From NCBI GenBank assembly GCA_046153505.1, contig JBJXDT010000121.1, positions 1-5,715 on the forward strand: 5,715 nucleotides of DNA. The letters run 5' to 3'. Source of the DNA: JBJXDT01 sp046153505 (lineage in GTDB: Bacteria; Pseudomonadota; Gammaproteobacteria; Burkholderiales; Methylophilaceae). The notes beneath the pieces were generated by a model, which was not told the origin of the DNA, did not search any database, and was given only the letters and a program-made list of their open reading frames with translations. This document shows, piece by piece, positions 1-5,686 of this stretch. Every line of letters begins with the position of its first letter. Position 1 is the first letter of the stretch. A program made the translations under genes and the position numbers.

Positions 1-390
<390 letters not shown>

Positions 391-540
391 ATAACCTTAA
401 GACTTGAACTAAAATTCAAGAAAAAAGGATAGTTCTAAAGTAAGTTCGAAACAATCAACTACACACACCATTAATCTTTACTTCTTCCAATTTGTTAAGG
501 CACTTCTCCGTAAAACGAGAAAGCACAACATTACCAGTTA
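391..540 (+). other. 23S-5S internal transcribed spacer
   Basis: This is a 150-base AT-rich spacer inside the rRNA operon, without a tRNA. It contains a 6-bp hairpin (CTTGAA 403-408 with TTCAAG 415-420) just after the mature 23S end, and a second imperfect hairpin at 504-521 (TTCT..CG loop CG..AGAA) shortly before 5S. These may be RNase processing signals, but that role is inferred only from position. No credible protein-coding gene lies here. Confidence 0.75.
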
Positions 541-656
541 TGCTTGGCGGCCATAGCGGTTTGGACCCACCCCTTCCCATCTCGAACAGGGCCGTGAAAC
601 GAACCTGCGCCAATGATAGTATGCTTTTCGCATGCGAAAGTAGGTCACTGCCAAGC
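541..656 (+). rRNA. 5S ribosomal RNA
   Basis: A complete 5S rRNA of about 116 bases. The terminal helix is formed by GCTTGGCGG near 542 and CTGCCAAGC ending at 656. The internal segments CCCATCTCGAACAGG (about 577-591), CCGTGAAACG (592-601) and GAAAGTAGGTCACTG (636-650) are the conserved loop B/C and helix IV/V regions, in the form usual for betaproteobacteria. It follows 23S in the same operon and is followed by a strong hairpin terminator. The exact ends are uncertain by one or two bases. Confidence 0.95.
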
Positions 657-665
657 TATTTATTC

Positions 666-702
666 AAACAGAAAAAGCTCCCTTGCGGAGCTTTTTCTGT
701 TT
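666..702 (+). terminator. Strong intrinsic terminator of the rRNA operon
   Basis: A perfect 16-bp stem (666-681 with 687-702) closes a 5-base loop. The core is GCTCC/GGAGC flanked by A5 on the left arm and T5 on the right arm, so the T-tract of the terminator is inside the right arm. It begins about 10 bases after the 5S gene, where the rRNA operon should end. Because the structure is symmetric, with A-tract and T-tract, it could also stop transcription arriving from the right. Confidence 0.9.
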
Positions 703-800
703 GTATTACATCAATTTTATCACTTAAGCCTTGATCTACTTGAGTTTGCGATAACTAGCTTGCCACTATTAAGTATTCCGAAAACCTATCACTCATAATT

Positions 801-850
801 AATGGCTATTAAAGCCGCGTTGCAAGCGTGAGTTTCGGTGGAGGCTTTTG
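801..850 (+). promoter_or_regulatory. Structured leader upstream of nhaA; candidate cation (Li+/Na+) riboswitch
   Basis: A compact G+C-rich island in an AT-rich leader lies just upstream of nhaA. AGCC (813-816) can pair with GGCT at 804-807 or, alternatively, with GGCT at 843-846. CCG (815-817) can pair with CGG (836-838) around a small hairpin, CGTT/AGCG (818-821 with 825-828). The strongly Shine-Dalgarno-like GGTGGAGG (837-844) overlaps one of these competing arms. From established knowledge, two RNA motifs found upstream of nhaA genes (nhaA-I and nhaA-II) act as Li+-responsive riboswitches. Assignment to either class is inferred from position and general look; I could not compare with the consensus. 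The rest of the 703-883 interval shows no gene and no convincing promoter hexamer pair. Confidence 0.42.
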
Positions 851-883
851 CATTTACACAAACATCTGACGTACACTATATCC

Positions 884-2020
884 ATGCTTAAGAATTCTAT
901 GTTTAATCAATTTTTTAACTCGGAAAAGTCGAGCGCTGTCTTACTCATTTTCTGCACGATTGTTTCGTTAGTCATTACAAACAGCTCATTTGGTCAGTCA
1001 TACTTGGCTTTTTGGCAAGCCAACTTAGCAGGATTAAGCCTTGAGCACTGGATTAATGATGCACTAATGACAATTTTCTTTTTATTGATTGGGTTAGAGC
1101 TAGAGCGTGAGTTTTATGTGGGGGAGCTATCAGATTTCAAAAAAGCGCTTTTGCCAATCATTGCGGCGTTAGGCGGCTTAACATTACCAGCCGTCATCCA
1201 TTTTTGTTTCAACAATGGTACGCCAACTCAGGCAGGCATTGGCATACCCATGGCAACAGATATTGCGTTTGCTCTAGGTGCGCTTGCTCTAATGGGGAAT
1301 CGCATACCCACTTCACTAAAAGTGCTGCTAACAGCAATTGCAGTTATGGATGATTTGGGGGCTATTATCGTGATTGCTGTGTTTTATACGTCTAACTTAT
1401 CAGTTTATTATTTAATTGCGGCTATGGTAGTTTTTACTGTTTTGATTTTGTTGAACAGGTTGCGCGTGATGCGTCTGTTGCCTTATATCTTGGGTGGAGT
1501 ACTTATGTGGATTTTGATGTTAAAGTCGGGCATCCACGCCACTATTTCAGGTGTGTTGCTGGCTTTTACAATTCCATTTACTAATAAATCGGAAGACAAA
1601 AAGTCACCTTCATATAATTTGGAGCATTTTTTGCATAAGCCTGTAGCTTTTATTATTTTGCCTATTTTTGCATTAGCAAACACGGGTATTATCATCGGTG
1701 CGGATTGGTTTCAAGGCATATTTTCCGCAAATTCTATGGGTATATTGCTAGGCTTGGTATTAGGCAAGCCGATAGGAATCATGCTATTAAGCTTTCTGGC
1801 GGTAATGGCAGGTGTTTGTCGCCTACCAGGCGACATAACTTGGCGACATATTATCGGTATTGGTATGCTCGGTGGGATTGGTTTTACGATGTCTATTTTT
1901 ATCACCAATCTTGCTTTTGCAGATGCGCCCGATATCATTAATACCTCAAAAATGGCGATTTTTCTCGCTTCTTTATGTGCGGGTTTCTTGGGGTTTGTAT
2001 GGTTAAGATTGATTCGGTAA
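884..2020 (+). CDS. nhaA: Na+/H+ antiporter NhaA
   Basis: An inner-membrane antiporter that expels Na+ (or Li+) in exchange for protons, used for sodium tolerance and pH homeostasis at alkaline pH. Read from ATG 884 it has 378 residues, close to the 388 of E. coli NhaA, and is uniformly hydrophobic with about 12 predicted membrane segments. Family residues are intact: ATDIAFALG with Asp126, the ion-binding pair Asp156-Asp157 in VMDDLGAI, the pH-response histidine His218 in KSGIHAT, Lys295 in LGKPIGI, and a GIGFTMSIFI segment near residue 331. The start is uncertain. A TTG at 848 would add 12 residues but sits only 3 bases after GGTGGAGG, and ATG 899 gives MFNQFF, which matches the usual short N-terminus. 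Neither ATG has a good ribosome binding site, which fits control through the structured leader. No clear terminator follows the gene. Confidence 0.96.
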   Translation: MLKNSMFNQFFNSEKSSAVLLIFCTIVSLVITNSSFGQSYLAFWQANLAGLSLEHWINDALMTIFFLLIGLELEREFYVGELSDFKKALLPIIAALGGLTLPAVIHFCFNNGTPTQAGIGIPMATDIAFALGALALMGNRIPTSLKVLLTAIAVMDDLGAIIVIAVFYTSNLSVYYLIAAMVVFTVLILLNRLRVMRLLPYILGGVLMWILMLKSGIHATISGVLLAFTIPFTNKSEDKKSPSYNLEHFLHKPVAFIILPIFALANTGIIIGADWFQGIFSANSMGILLGLVLGKPIGIMLLSFLAVMAGVCRLPGDITWRHIIGIGMLGGIGFTMSIFITNLAFADAPDIINTSKMAIFLASLCAGFLGFVWLRLIR

Positions 2021-2050
2021 GACCTTCTAAATAGCCAGTTGCGCTGTGAT

Positions 2051-2090
2051 GATTGTTAGTTAAAAAAAAGGATGTTATTTTCCAACAATC
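2051..2090. repeat. 7-bp inverted repeat upstream of the repeat-protein gene
   Basis: GATTGTT (2051-2057) and AACAATC (2084-2090) form a perfect 7-bp inverted repeat with a 26-base A/T-rich middle that includes an A8 run (2062-2069). It lies between the nhaA stop and the next gene, directly before a TATAGT (2095-2100) that could be a -10 element. It could be an operator with two half-sites about three and a half helical turns apart, or a weak RNA stem at the end of nhaA. Neither role is shown. Confidence 0.35.
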
Positions 2091-2094
2091 GTTG

Positions 2095-2100
2095 TATAGT
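2095..2100 (+). promoter_or_regulatory. Possible -10 element for the repeat-protein gene
   Basis: TATAGT lies 28 bases before the ATG at 2129, at a suitable distance for a promoter with a short leader. No good -35 hexamer is seen at 16-18 bases upstream; the nearest, around 2072-2080, is poor. If real, the promoter probably needs an activator or belongs to an alternative sigma factor. Confidence 0.3.
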
Positions 2101-2128
2101 AAATTAAGTGCTATTAGAGATATGTTAA

Positions 2129-2626
2129 ATGAAACAAGTAATTACATTTATTTTTATGTTTGCATTGAGTAGTGTTACGCTTGCGCAAGACGATGCTATC
2201 CTTGCAAAAGACATCAAGAAGGGCGGTGCATGCGAAACGCCAACGCTTGAGCGCGGTAAAGAAGATGCACATTTAACGCGCGGCAAACAAGATGAGCAAC
2301 TCACACGCGGCAAAGAAGATGTGCACCTTAATAAGGGAAAAAATGACTGCATGCTAGAGCGCGGAAATGAGGACGCACATCTTGGAAAGGGCAAGCAGGA
2401 TGAAGAACTTACGCGCGGTAAAGAAGACTCACTTTTGCAACGTGGTAAGCACGATGCGGCGCTAGAAAGAGGCAAAGAAGATGCATATTTGGCACGAGGT
2501 AAAACTAGTGATGAATTAACACGTGGCAAAGAAGACGACACTTTAAGCCGTGGTGCGCGCGATGATGAGTTGAGTCGCGGCAAAGAGGACGAGCCTTTAT
2601 CACGCTGCTGTTTCGATAATGATTAA
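2129..2626 (+). CDS. Exported protein of tandem 9-residue L-x-R-G-K-x-D repeats, function unknown
   Basis: I do not recognise this 165-residue protein. Residues 1-19 form a classic Sec signal peptide (Lys2, a hydrophobic core, then VTLA with likely cleavage before Gln20), so it should reach the periplasm or beyond. After a short linker with Cys35, residues 39-155 are 13 consecutive 9-residue units of consensus x-L-x-R/K-G-K-x-D-x, with a degenerate 14th unit ending CCFDND. Leu is present in all units, Gly in 13 of 13, Arg/Lys before it in all, and Asp in 12 of 13. Odd units read EDx at the end while even units carry Q, N, H, T or R instead of Glu. Cysteines are at 35, 74, 160 and 161. The sequence is very hydrophilic, with mixed charge. 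A weak ribosome site (AGAGA, 2116-2120) precedes ATG 2129. Fold and partners are unknown. Confidence 0.85.
   Translation: MKQVITFIFMFALSSVTLAQDDAILAKDIKKGGACETPTLERGKEDAHLTRGKQDEQLTRGKEDVHLNKGKNDCMLERGNEDAHLGKGKQDEELTRGKEDSLLQRGKHDAALERGKEDAYLARGKTSDELTRGKEDDTLSRGARDDELSRGKEDEPLSRCCFDND
2243..2593 (+). repeat. In-frame tandem repeat: 13 x 27 bp, with 54- and 108-bp higher-order periods
   Basis: Thirteen 27-bp units encode the 9-residue repeats. Three 108-bp modules of four units are visible: 2351-2458 and 2459-2566 repeat the pattern of 2243-2350, followed by unit 13 at 2567-2593. The first unit of each module encodes x-LERG-x-EDA, and the third encodes x-LTRGKED-x. Units differ at many synonymous positions (for example CGCGGTAAA, CGCGGCAAA, CGTGGTAAG), so the array is old and kept by selection on the protein rather than freshly expanded. 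Confidence 0.92.
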
Positions 2627-2629
2627 AAC

Positions 2630-3871
2630 TTAGTCTTCCTCAACCACCATGTCGGGGATGTGTGTAAATGCAATGCGCATTGGCGCGTCTTTCAAGGCCT
2701 TATGTGCGCCGCCTAAGTACACGGTATTTTTGCCGTATTTCAAATTTAATATGTCTAAGGCTTTATTCAGCTTCGTTTCTTTGGCGTTTGGCTTAACTGA
2801 AAATAAGTCATAAGCGGCTTCATTTACATCACTCAAAGCCGTAAAATTCACGCCAACTGCGATTGGCTCTAATTTTTGATATGCGCTGGGAAGCTGATGG
2901 AATAAGGCTTCCAGAGCATCGGTTAACTTAAGCGTGTTGTCAGTCGCGCTTATTCCGCTCTCGTTATAAAAGCGTGTTGTTTCTTTTGTTTTTGGGTGTC
3001 TCAATTTAATTTTAATGCTGATGTGTGCAGTGAGTAGTTCATAGCTACGCATACGCATGGCGGCCTTTTGTAGCAATCGATGTAGCACGGCTTTAGCACC
3101 TACAATCGTGCGCTGCTCGGGCGGCAACACGTGGCTATGTCCTAAGCTACTGCGCGTGCTTTTAACATAATAAGGTTCAATGCCGCGCAGTTTGTCGTAC
3201 ATCCGCTCACCCTCGATGCTGCCCCATGCTGTTCTAAGCTGATCTCTATTGGCAGCGTACAGTGCTGGAATCGTTGTGATGCCATAACGCTCTAAACGCG
3301 CTTCCATCTGCCTGCCAACGCCGTTTAAATCGCGTGGTTTAAGGGTGAATAGCTTTTCAGGAATCTCGTGCTGTTCAATCACTACGCAACCATCAGGCTT
3401 TTGCATATTGCTGGCCACTTTGGAGAGAAACGTATTTGGCGCAATGCCAATAGAGCAGCGGATGAAAGGATACTGCTTGTTAATCTCTCGCTTAATTTTG
3501 GCGGCTAATTTAAGCGCATTTTCTTTCACTTGCTGGCTACCCGTAAGTTTGCAAACCATTTCGTCAATCGAGCGCACTCCTTCCACATGCGTGCAGCTTT
3601 CTACAATCTCAATCAGTTTGTGGTGATACTCCACATAAACTGGTGGGCGCGCTTCGACGAAAATCATGTCTTTGCAAAGCTTGCGCGCATCGCGTACCAT
3701 CGTTCCCGTTTTAATGCCAAAAGCTTTAGCCTCGTAGCTCGCGGCAATGCAGCAAGTGGTTTCTGCCATCACAGCCAACACGCCGATTGGCTTGCCGCGT
3801 AACTCTGGACGTAACTGCTGTTCCACCGAAGCGAAGTAGGAATTAAAATCAACGTAAAGCGCTTGCAACAT
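2630..3871 (-). CDS. Y-family (translesion) DNA polymerase, DinB/UmuC-like
   Basis: A low-fidelity polymerase that would copy past damaged bases. In its 413 residues the Y-family layout is clear. The palm metal ligands are Asp8 in YVDFNSYFASVEQ and Asp103-Glu104 in RSIDE. A Tyr12-Phe13 pair sits at the steric-gate position, and SIGIAPNTFLSKVASNMQKP (140-159) is the conserved palm/thumb segment. A helix-hairpin-helix LNGVGRQMEARLERYGI follows at 182-198, then a little-finger domain. YDLFS (354-358) resembles a degenerate beta-clamp-binding motif, and the tail around LNLKYGKNTVYLGG resembles the UmuC C-terminus. It differs from ordinary DinB in the fingers (ETTCCIAASYEAKAFGIKTG), so I give no symbol. 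The ATG at 3871 has only a weak ribosome site. No LexA-type CTGT-N8-ACAG box is seen upstream and there is no umuD beside it. The gene is divergent from msrA and convergent with the repeat-protein gene. Confidence 0.92.
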   Translation of the reverse strand: MLQALYVDFNSYFASVEQQLRPELRGKPIGVLAVMAETTCCIAASYEAKAFGIKTGTMVRDARKLCKDMIFVEARPPVYVEYHHKLIEIVESCTHVEGVRSIDEMVCKLTGSQQVKENALKLAAKIKREINKQYPFIRCSIGIAPNTFLSKVASNMQKPDGCVVIEQHEIPEKLFTLKPRDLNGVGRQMEARLERYGITTIPALYAANRDQLRTAWGSIEGERMYDKLRGIEPYYVKSTRSSLGHSHVLPPEQRTIVGAKAVLHRLLQKAAMRMRSYELLTAHISIKIKLRHPKTKETTRFYNESGISATDNTLKLTDALEALFHQLPSAYQKLEPIAVGVNFTALSDVNEAAYDLFSVKPNAKETKLNKALDILNLKYGKNTVYLGGAHKALKDAPMRIAFTHIPDMVVEED

Positions 3872-3899
3872 AAAATAAAGTCTACTTGGGATGTAATTT

Positions 3900-3927
3900 T
3901 TGACACGGAAGACAGACTAAGTATCAT
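3900..3927 (+). promoter_or_regulatory. Sigma70-type promoter of msrA
   Basis: A perfect -35 hexamer TTGACA (3900-3905) is followed after 16 bases by TATCAT (3922-3927), a 5-of-6 match to the -10 consensus. Predicted transcription starts near 3934, giving a leader of about 30 bases before the msrA ATG. A small CTCTC/GAGAG hairpin (3929-3941) spans the predicted start site. Confidence 0.75.
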
Positions 3928-3949
3928 ACTCTCAACGAGAGGAATTTTT

Positions 3950-3955
3950 AAAGGA
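3950..3955 (+). promoter_or_regulatory. Ribosome binding site of msrA
   Basis: AAAGGA ends 8 bases before ATG 3964, with normal spacing. It fixes that ATG as the msrA start. Confidence 0.8.
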
Positions 3956-3963
3956 TAGTAGTC

Positions 3964-4503
3964 ATGAGCAGCGACAAAATTGCAATTTTCGCAGGTGGAT
4001 GTTTTTGGTGTACAGAGCCCGTATTTAGCCAGCTAAAAGGCGTCAAATCTGTGGCATCTGGTTATATTGGAGGACACACGCAAAATCCAACTTACAAAGA
4101 TATTTGCAATGGAGATACTGGCCATGCAGAAGCAATTAAAATCACCTTTGATGAAAACCAAGTGGCATTTGAAACCTTGCTGGAAATCTTTTTTGTTAGC
4201 CACGACCCGACTACGCCCAATCGTCAAGGCGCGGATGTTGGCACGCAATATCGTTCGGCAATTTTTTGTCAGGATGAAACGCAATTTAGTGCGGCGGAGA
4301 AAGTAATAGAAGAGTTTAACGCCGCTTATATTTACAATGCGCCAATCGTCACGCAACTTAATGCGCCAGCAACCTTTTGGCCTGCCGAGGATTATCATCA
4401 ATATTACTATGCCAAAAATCCTAGCCAGCCATATTGTGTGGCTGTTGCAGGGCCAAAAGTGGCGAAAATTCGTGCAAAATATACGAGTTTGTTAAAAGAT
4501 TAA
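3964..4503 (+). CDS. msrA: Peptide methionine (S)-S-oxide reductase MsrA
   Basis: A cytosolic repair enzyme (no signal peptide) that reduces the S-epimer of methionine sulfoxide in proteins and free methionine, recycled by thioredoxin. Its 179 residues form a single MsrA domain. The catalytic Cys13 lies in GGCFWCTEPVF (11-21), with the active-site Glu at 18. HDPTTPNRQGADVGTQYRSA (80-99) and AEDYHQYYY (141-149) are the conserved substrate-pocket segments. It belongs to the GCFWC variant, with a second cysteine at 16, three residues after the catalytic one. Cys158 in QPYC near the C-terminus may serve as a recycling cysteine, by analogy with the C-terminal cysteines of other MsrA proteins. No MsrB domain is fused or adjacent. 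It has its own promoter and ribosome site and is transcribed alone, divergent from the polymerase. Confidence 0.97.
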   Translation: MSSDKIAIFAGGCFWCTEPVFSQLKGVKSVASGYIGGHTQNPTYKDICNGDTGHAEAIKITFDENQVAFETLLEIFFVSHDPTTPNRQGADVGTQYRSAIFCQDETQFSAAEKVIEEFNAAYIYNAPIVTQLNAPATFWPAEDYHQYYYAKNPSQPYCVAVAGPKVAKIRAKYTSLLKD

Positions 4504-4513
4504 TTTTTCAACC

Positions 4514-4539
4514 GTCATACCGACTTTCGTCGGTATGAC
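4514..4539. terminator. Palindrome between convergent msrA and corA: bidirectional terminator or REP-like element
   Basis: A perfect 11-bp stem (4514-4524 with 4529-4539) has a TTTC loop and starts 10 bases after the msrA stop. The arms begin GTCATACCG and end CGGTATGAC. It sits exactly between two converging genes and so should serve both transcripts, though the flanking T-tracts are poor (ATAATAATTA on the right, TTTTT on the left at 4504-4508, favouring the minus-strand direction less clearly). The GTCAT-stem-ATGAC form is like the dispersed extragenic palindromes common in beta- and gammaproteobacteria, so it may have other copies elsewhere in the genome. Confidence 0.7.
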
Positions 4540-4547
4540 AATAATAA

Positions 4548-5624
4548 TTAGCTTTTACTGCTTAACCACTGTCTGCGCCAAAAAATCATCAGCATCACAA
4601 GTGCAATGCCCACCATAATTGCCATAGCGTACCAAAACCCATTGTAATGGTCTATCCACGGCATGTGCACAAAGTTCATACCAAAAATGCCAGCGATAAG
4701 CGTGGCGGGCATAAACAGCATGGCAACTACTGTAAGTGCGCGCACCTCGAGATTAACGCGATTGCTTACGGTTGATAGGTAAATATCCATCATGCCACCC
4801 AGCATATCGCGTTGCGCTTCTAGCGATTCGATAAAATGCACCGTATGGTCATAAACATCGCGCATATAAGGCAAGGTGTGTGGCTCAATAAAATTGGTTT
4901 CGTTGCGTGTTAGGTGGTTCACTACTTCACGCAAAGGCCAAACACTACGGCGCAAATCAATACTGGCGCGTTTTAGCTGGTGTAAATCATGCAGTTCTTT
5001 ATTGCTTGGGCGCACAAGCAATGTATCTTCCAGCACCTCGCAATCGTCCGCCATGCCATCCAGCACCCCAAAATAGCTATCAACAATAGTGTCTAATACC
5101 GCATAGGCAATATAATCAACACCTAAGCAGCGCATTTGGCCTTTTTCGGCACGCAGTCGCTCGCGAATGGGCTCAAAAATACCAGTTGAGCGCTGCTGAA
5201 ACGTCAGCAAATAACTTCTATCCAGCACAATGCTTATTTGCTCTGCGCTAATCGCAAGCATTTCTTTGTCGTAATAAAAACAGTTGGCTTCCAAAAACAA
5301 ATAATCGTCAAAAGTATCTAATTTAGGGCGCTGCTCCACATTTAAAATATCTTCAATTACCAGCGGGTGAAGGTTAAATTTTTTACCAATTTTATTAATT
5401 AAATCAGCATCATGCACGCCATGGACGTTTAGCCATAGCTTGGCATCTTTAGGCGCTTGGTAAAAATCTACTTCGTCAAACGTCAGCGTTTTTTCAACAC
5501 AACTTTTGGCAGAATATTCAAATAGTGTAATTAAAATGGGCGCATGCTTCGGATGCACAATGGTAGCCACATTTTCCATGGTGATAGGCATTATTTTTTG
5601 TGATACGTGACGACGTTTTTTCAT
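4548..5624 (-). CDS. corA: CorA-type magnesium/cobalt channel
   Basis: A homopentameric inner-membrane channel for Mg2+ (also Co2+, Ni2+). From ATG 5624 it has 358 residues, similar to the 351 of Thermotoga maritima CorA, which it resembles more than E. coli CorA (compare HPLVIEDILNVEQRPK, RRSVWPLREV and RDVYDHT). The large cytoplasmic domain (1 to about 290) ends in the long stalk helix. Two membrane segments follow at about 293-313 and 329-348, with the selectivity motif GMN at 315-317, here FGMNF instead of the usual YGMNF. Asp92 and Asp256 match the metal-sensing Asp89 and Asp253 of the Thermotoga protein. A basic tail (FWRRQWL) closes it. Starts at TTG 5684, ATG 5591 or ATG 5579 are possible. 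None has a clear ribosome site, and the predicted transcript begins almost at 5624. Confidence 0.95.
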   Translation of the reverse strand: MKKRRHVSQKIMPITMENVATIVHPKHAPILITLFEYSAKSCVEKTLTFDEVDFYQAPKDAKLWLNVHGVHDADLINKIGKKFNLHPLVIEDILNVEQRPKLDTFDDYLFLEANCFYYDKEMLAISAEQISIVLDRSYLLTFQQRSTGIFEPIRERLRAEKGQMRCLGVDYIAYAVLDTIVDSYFGVLDGMADDCEVLEDTLLVRPSNKELHDLHQLKRASIDLRRSVWPLREVVNHLTRNETNFIEPHTLPYMRDVYDHTVHFIESLEAQRDMLGGMMDIYLSTVSNRVNLEVRALTVVAMLFMPATLIAGIFGMNFVHMPWIDHYNGFWYAMAIMVGIALVMLMIFWRRQWLSSKS

Positions 5625-5634
5625 AGTGAAAACG

Positions 5635-5640
5635 ATTATA
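5635..5640 (-). promoter_or_regulatory. -10 element of the corA promoter
   Basis: On the minus strand a perfect TATAAT occupies 5640-5635, with only a weak -35 (TTATTT) 16 bases upstream. Transcription would start near 5628, only about four bases before the ATG at 5624. That implies a nearly leaderless message or use of a downstream start (5591 or 5579). Confidence 0.5.
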
Positions 5641-5686
5641 TTCGATTTTTGATGTAAAATAACCCTGTATCTGGCTAATCTCAATG

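Noticed and set aside
492..798. Two overlapping plus-strand open frames of 80 and 61 codons
   Set aside because: They run through the 5S rRNA and its terminator. The protein sequences have no recognisable features, and the RNA gene explains the region.
1483..1941. Short frames on both strands inside nhaA
   Set aside because: They lie wholly within the well-conserved antiporter gene and encode nothing recognisable.
2125..2583. A 152-codon minus-strand frame rich in Ser, Leu and Pro with its own 9-residue repeat
   Set aside because: It is the exact antisense shadow of the 27-bp array. Its periodicity is inherited, and the plus-strand frame has the signal peptide, start and stop of a real gene.
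2243..2593. CRISPR array
   Set aside because: The repeats are contiguous 27-bp coding units without unique spacers, in frame and variable at synonymous sites.
2243..2593. RTX calcium-binding repeats
   Set aside because: The length is also nine residues, but the GGxGxD core is absent and the units carry Lys/Arg at two positions. I keep it only as a comparison, not as an assignment.
3345..3802. Two plus-strand frames of about 90 codons antisense to the polymerase
   Set aside because: They are entirely inside conserved palm-domain sequence, have no ribosome sites and encode no recognisable protein.
3887..3945. LexA (SOS) box controlling the polymerase
   Set aside because: A CTGT occurs on the minus strand in CTGTCTTCCGTGTCAA, but the second half is TCAA rather than ACAG, so the site does not fit.
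4033..4401. A 122-codon minus-strand frame and a 79-codon plus-strand frame inside msrA
   Set aside because: They overlap the unmistakable MsrA domain and have no features of their own.
4876..5089. Two plus-strand frames antisense to corA
   Set aside because: They are shadows of a conserved channel gene.
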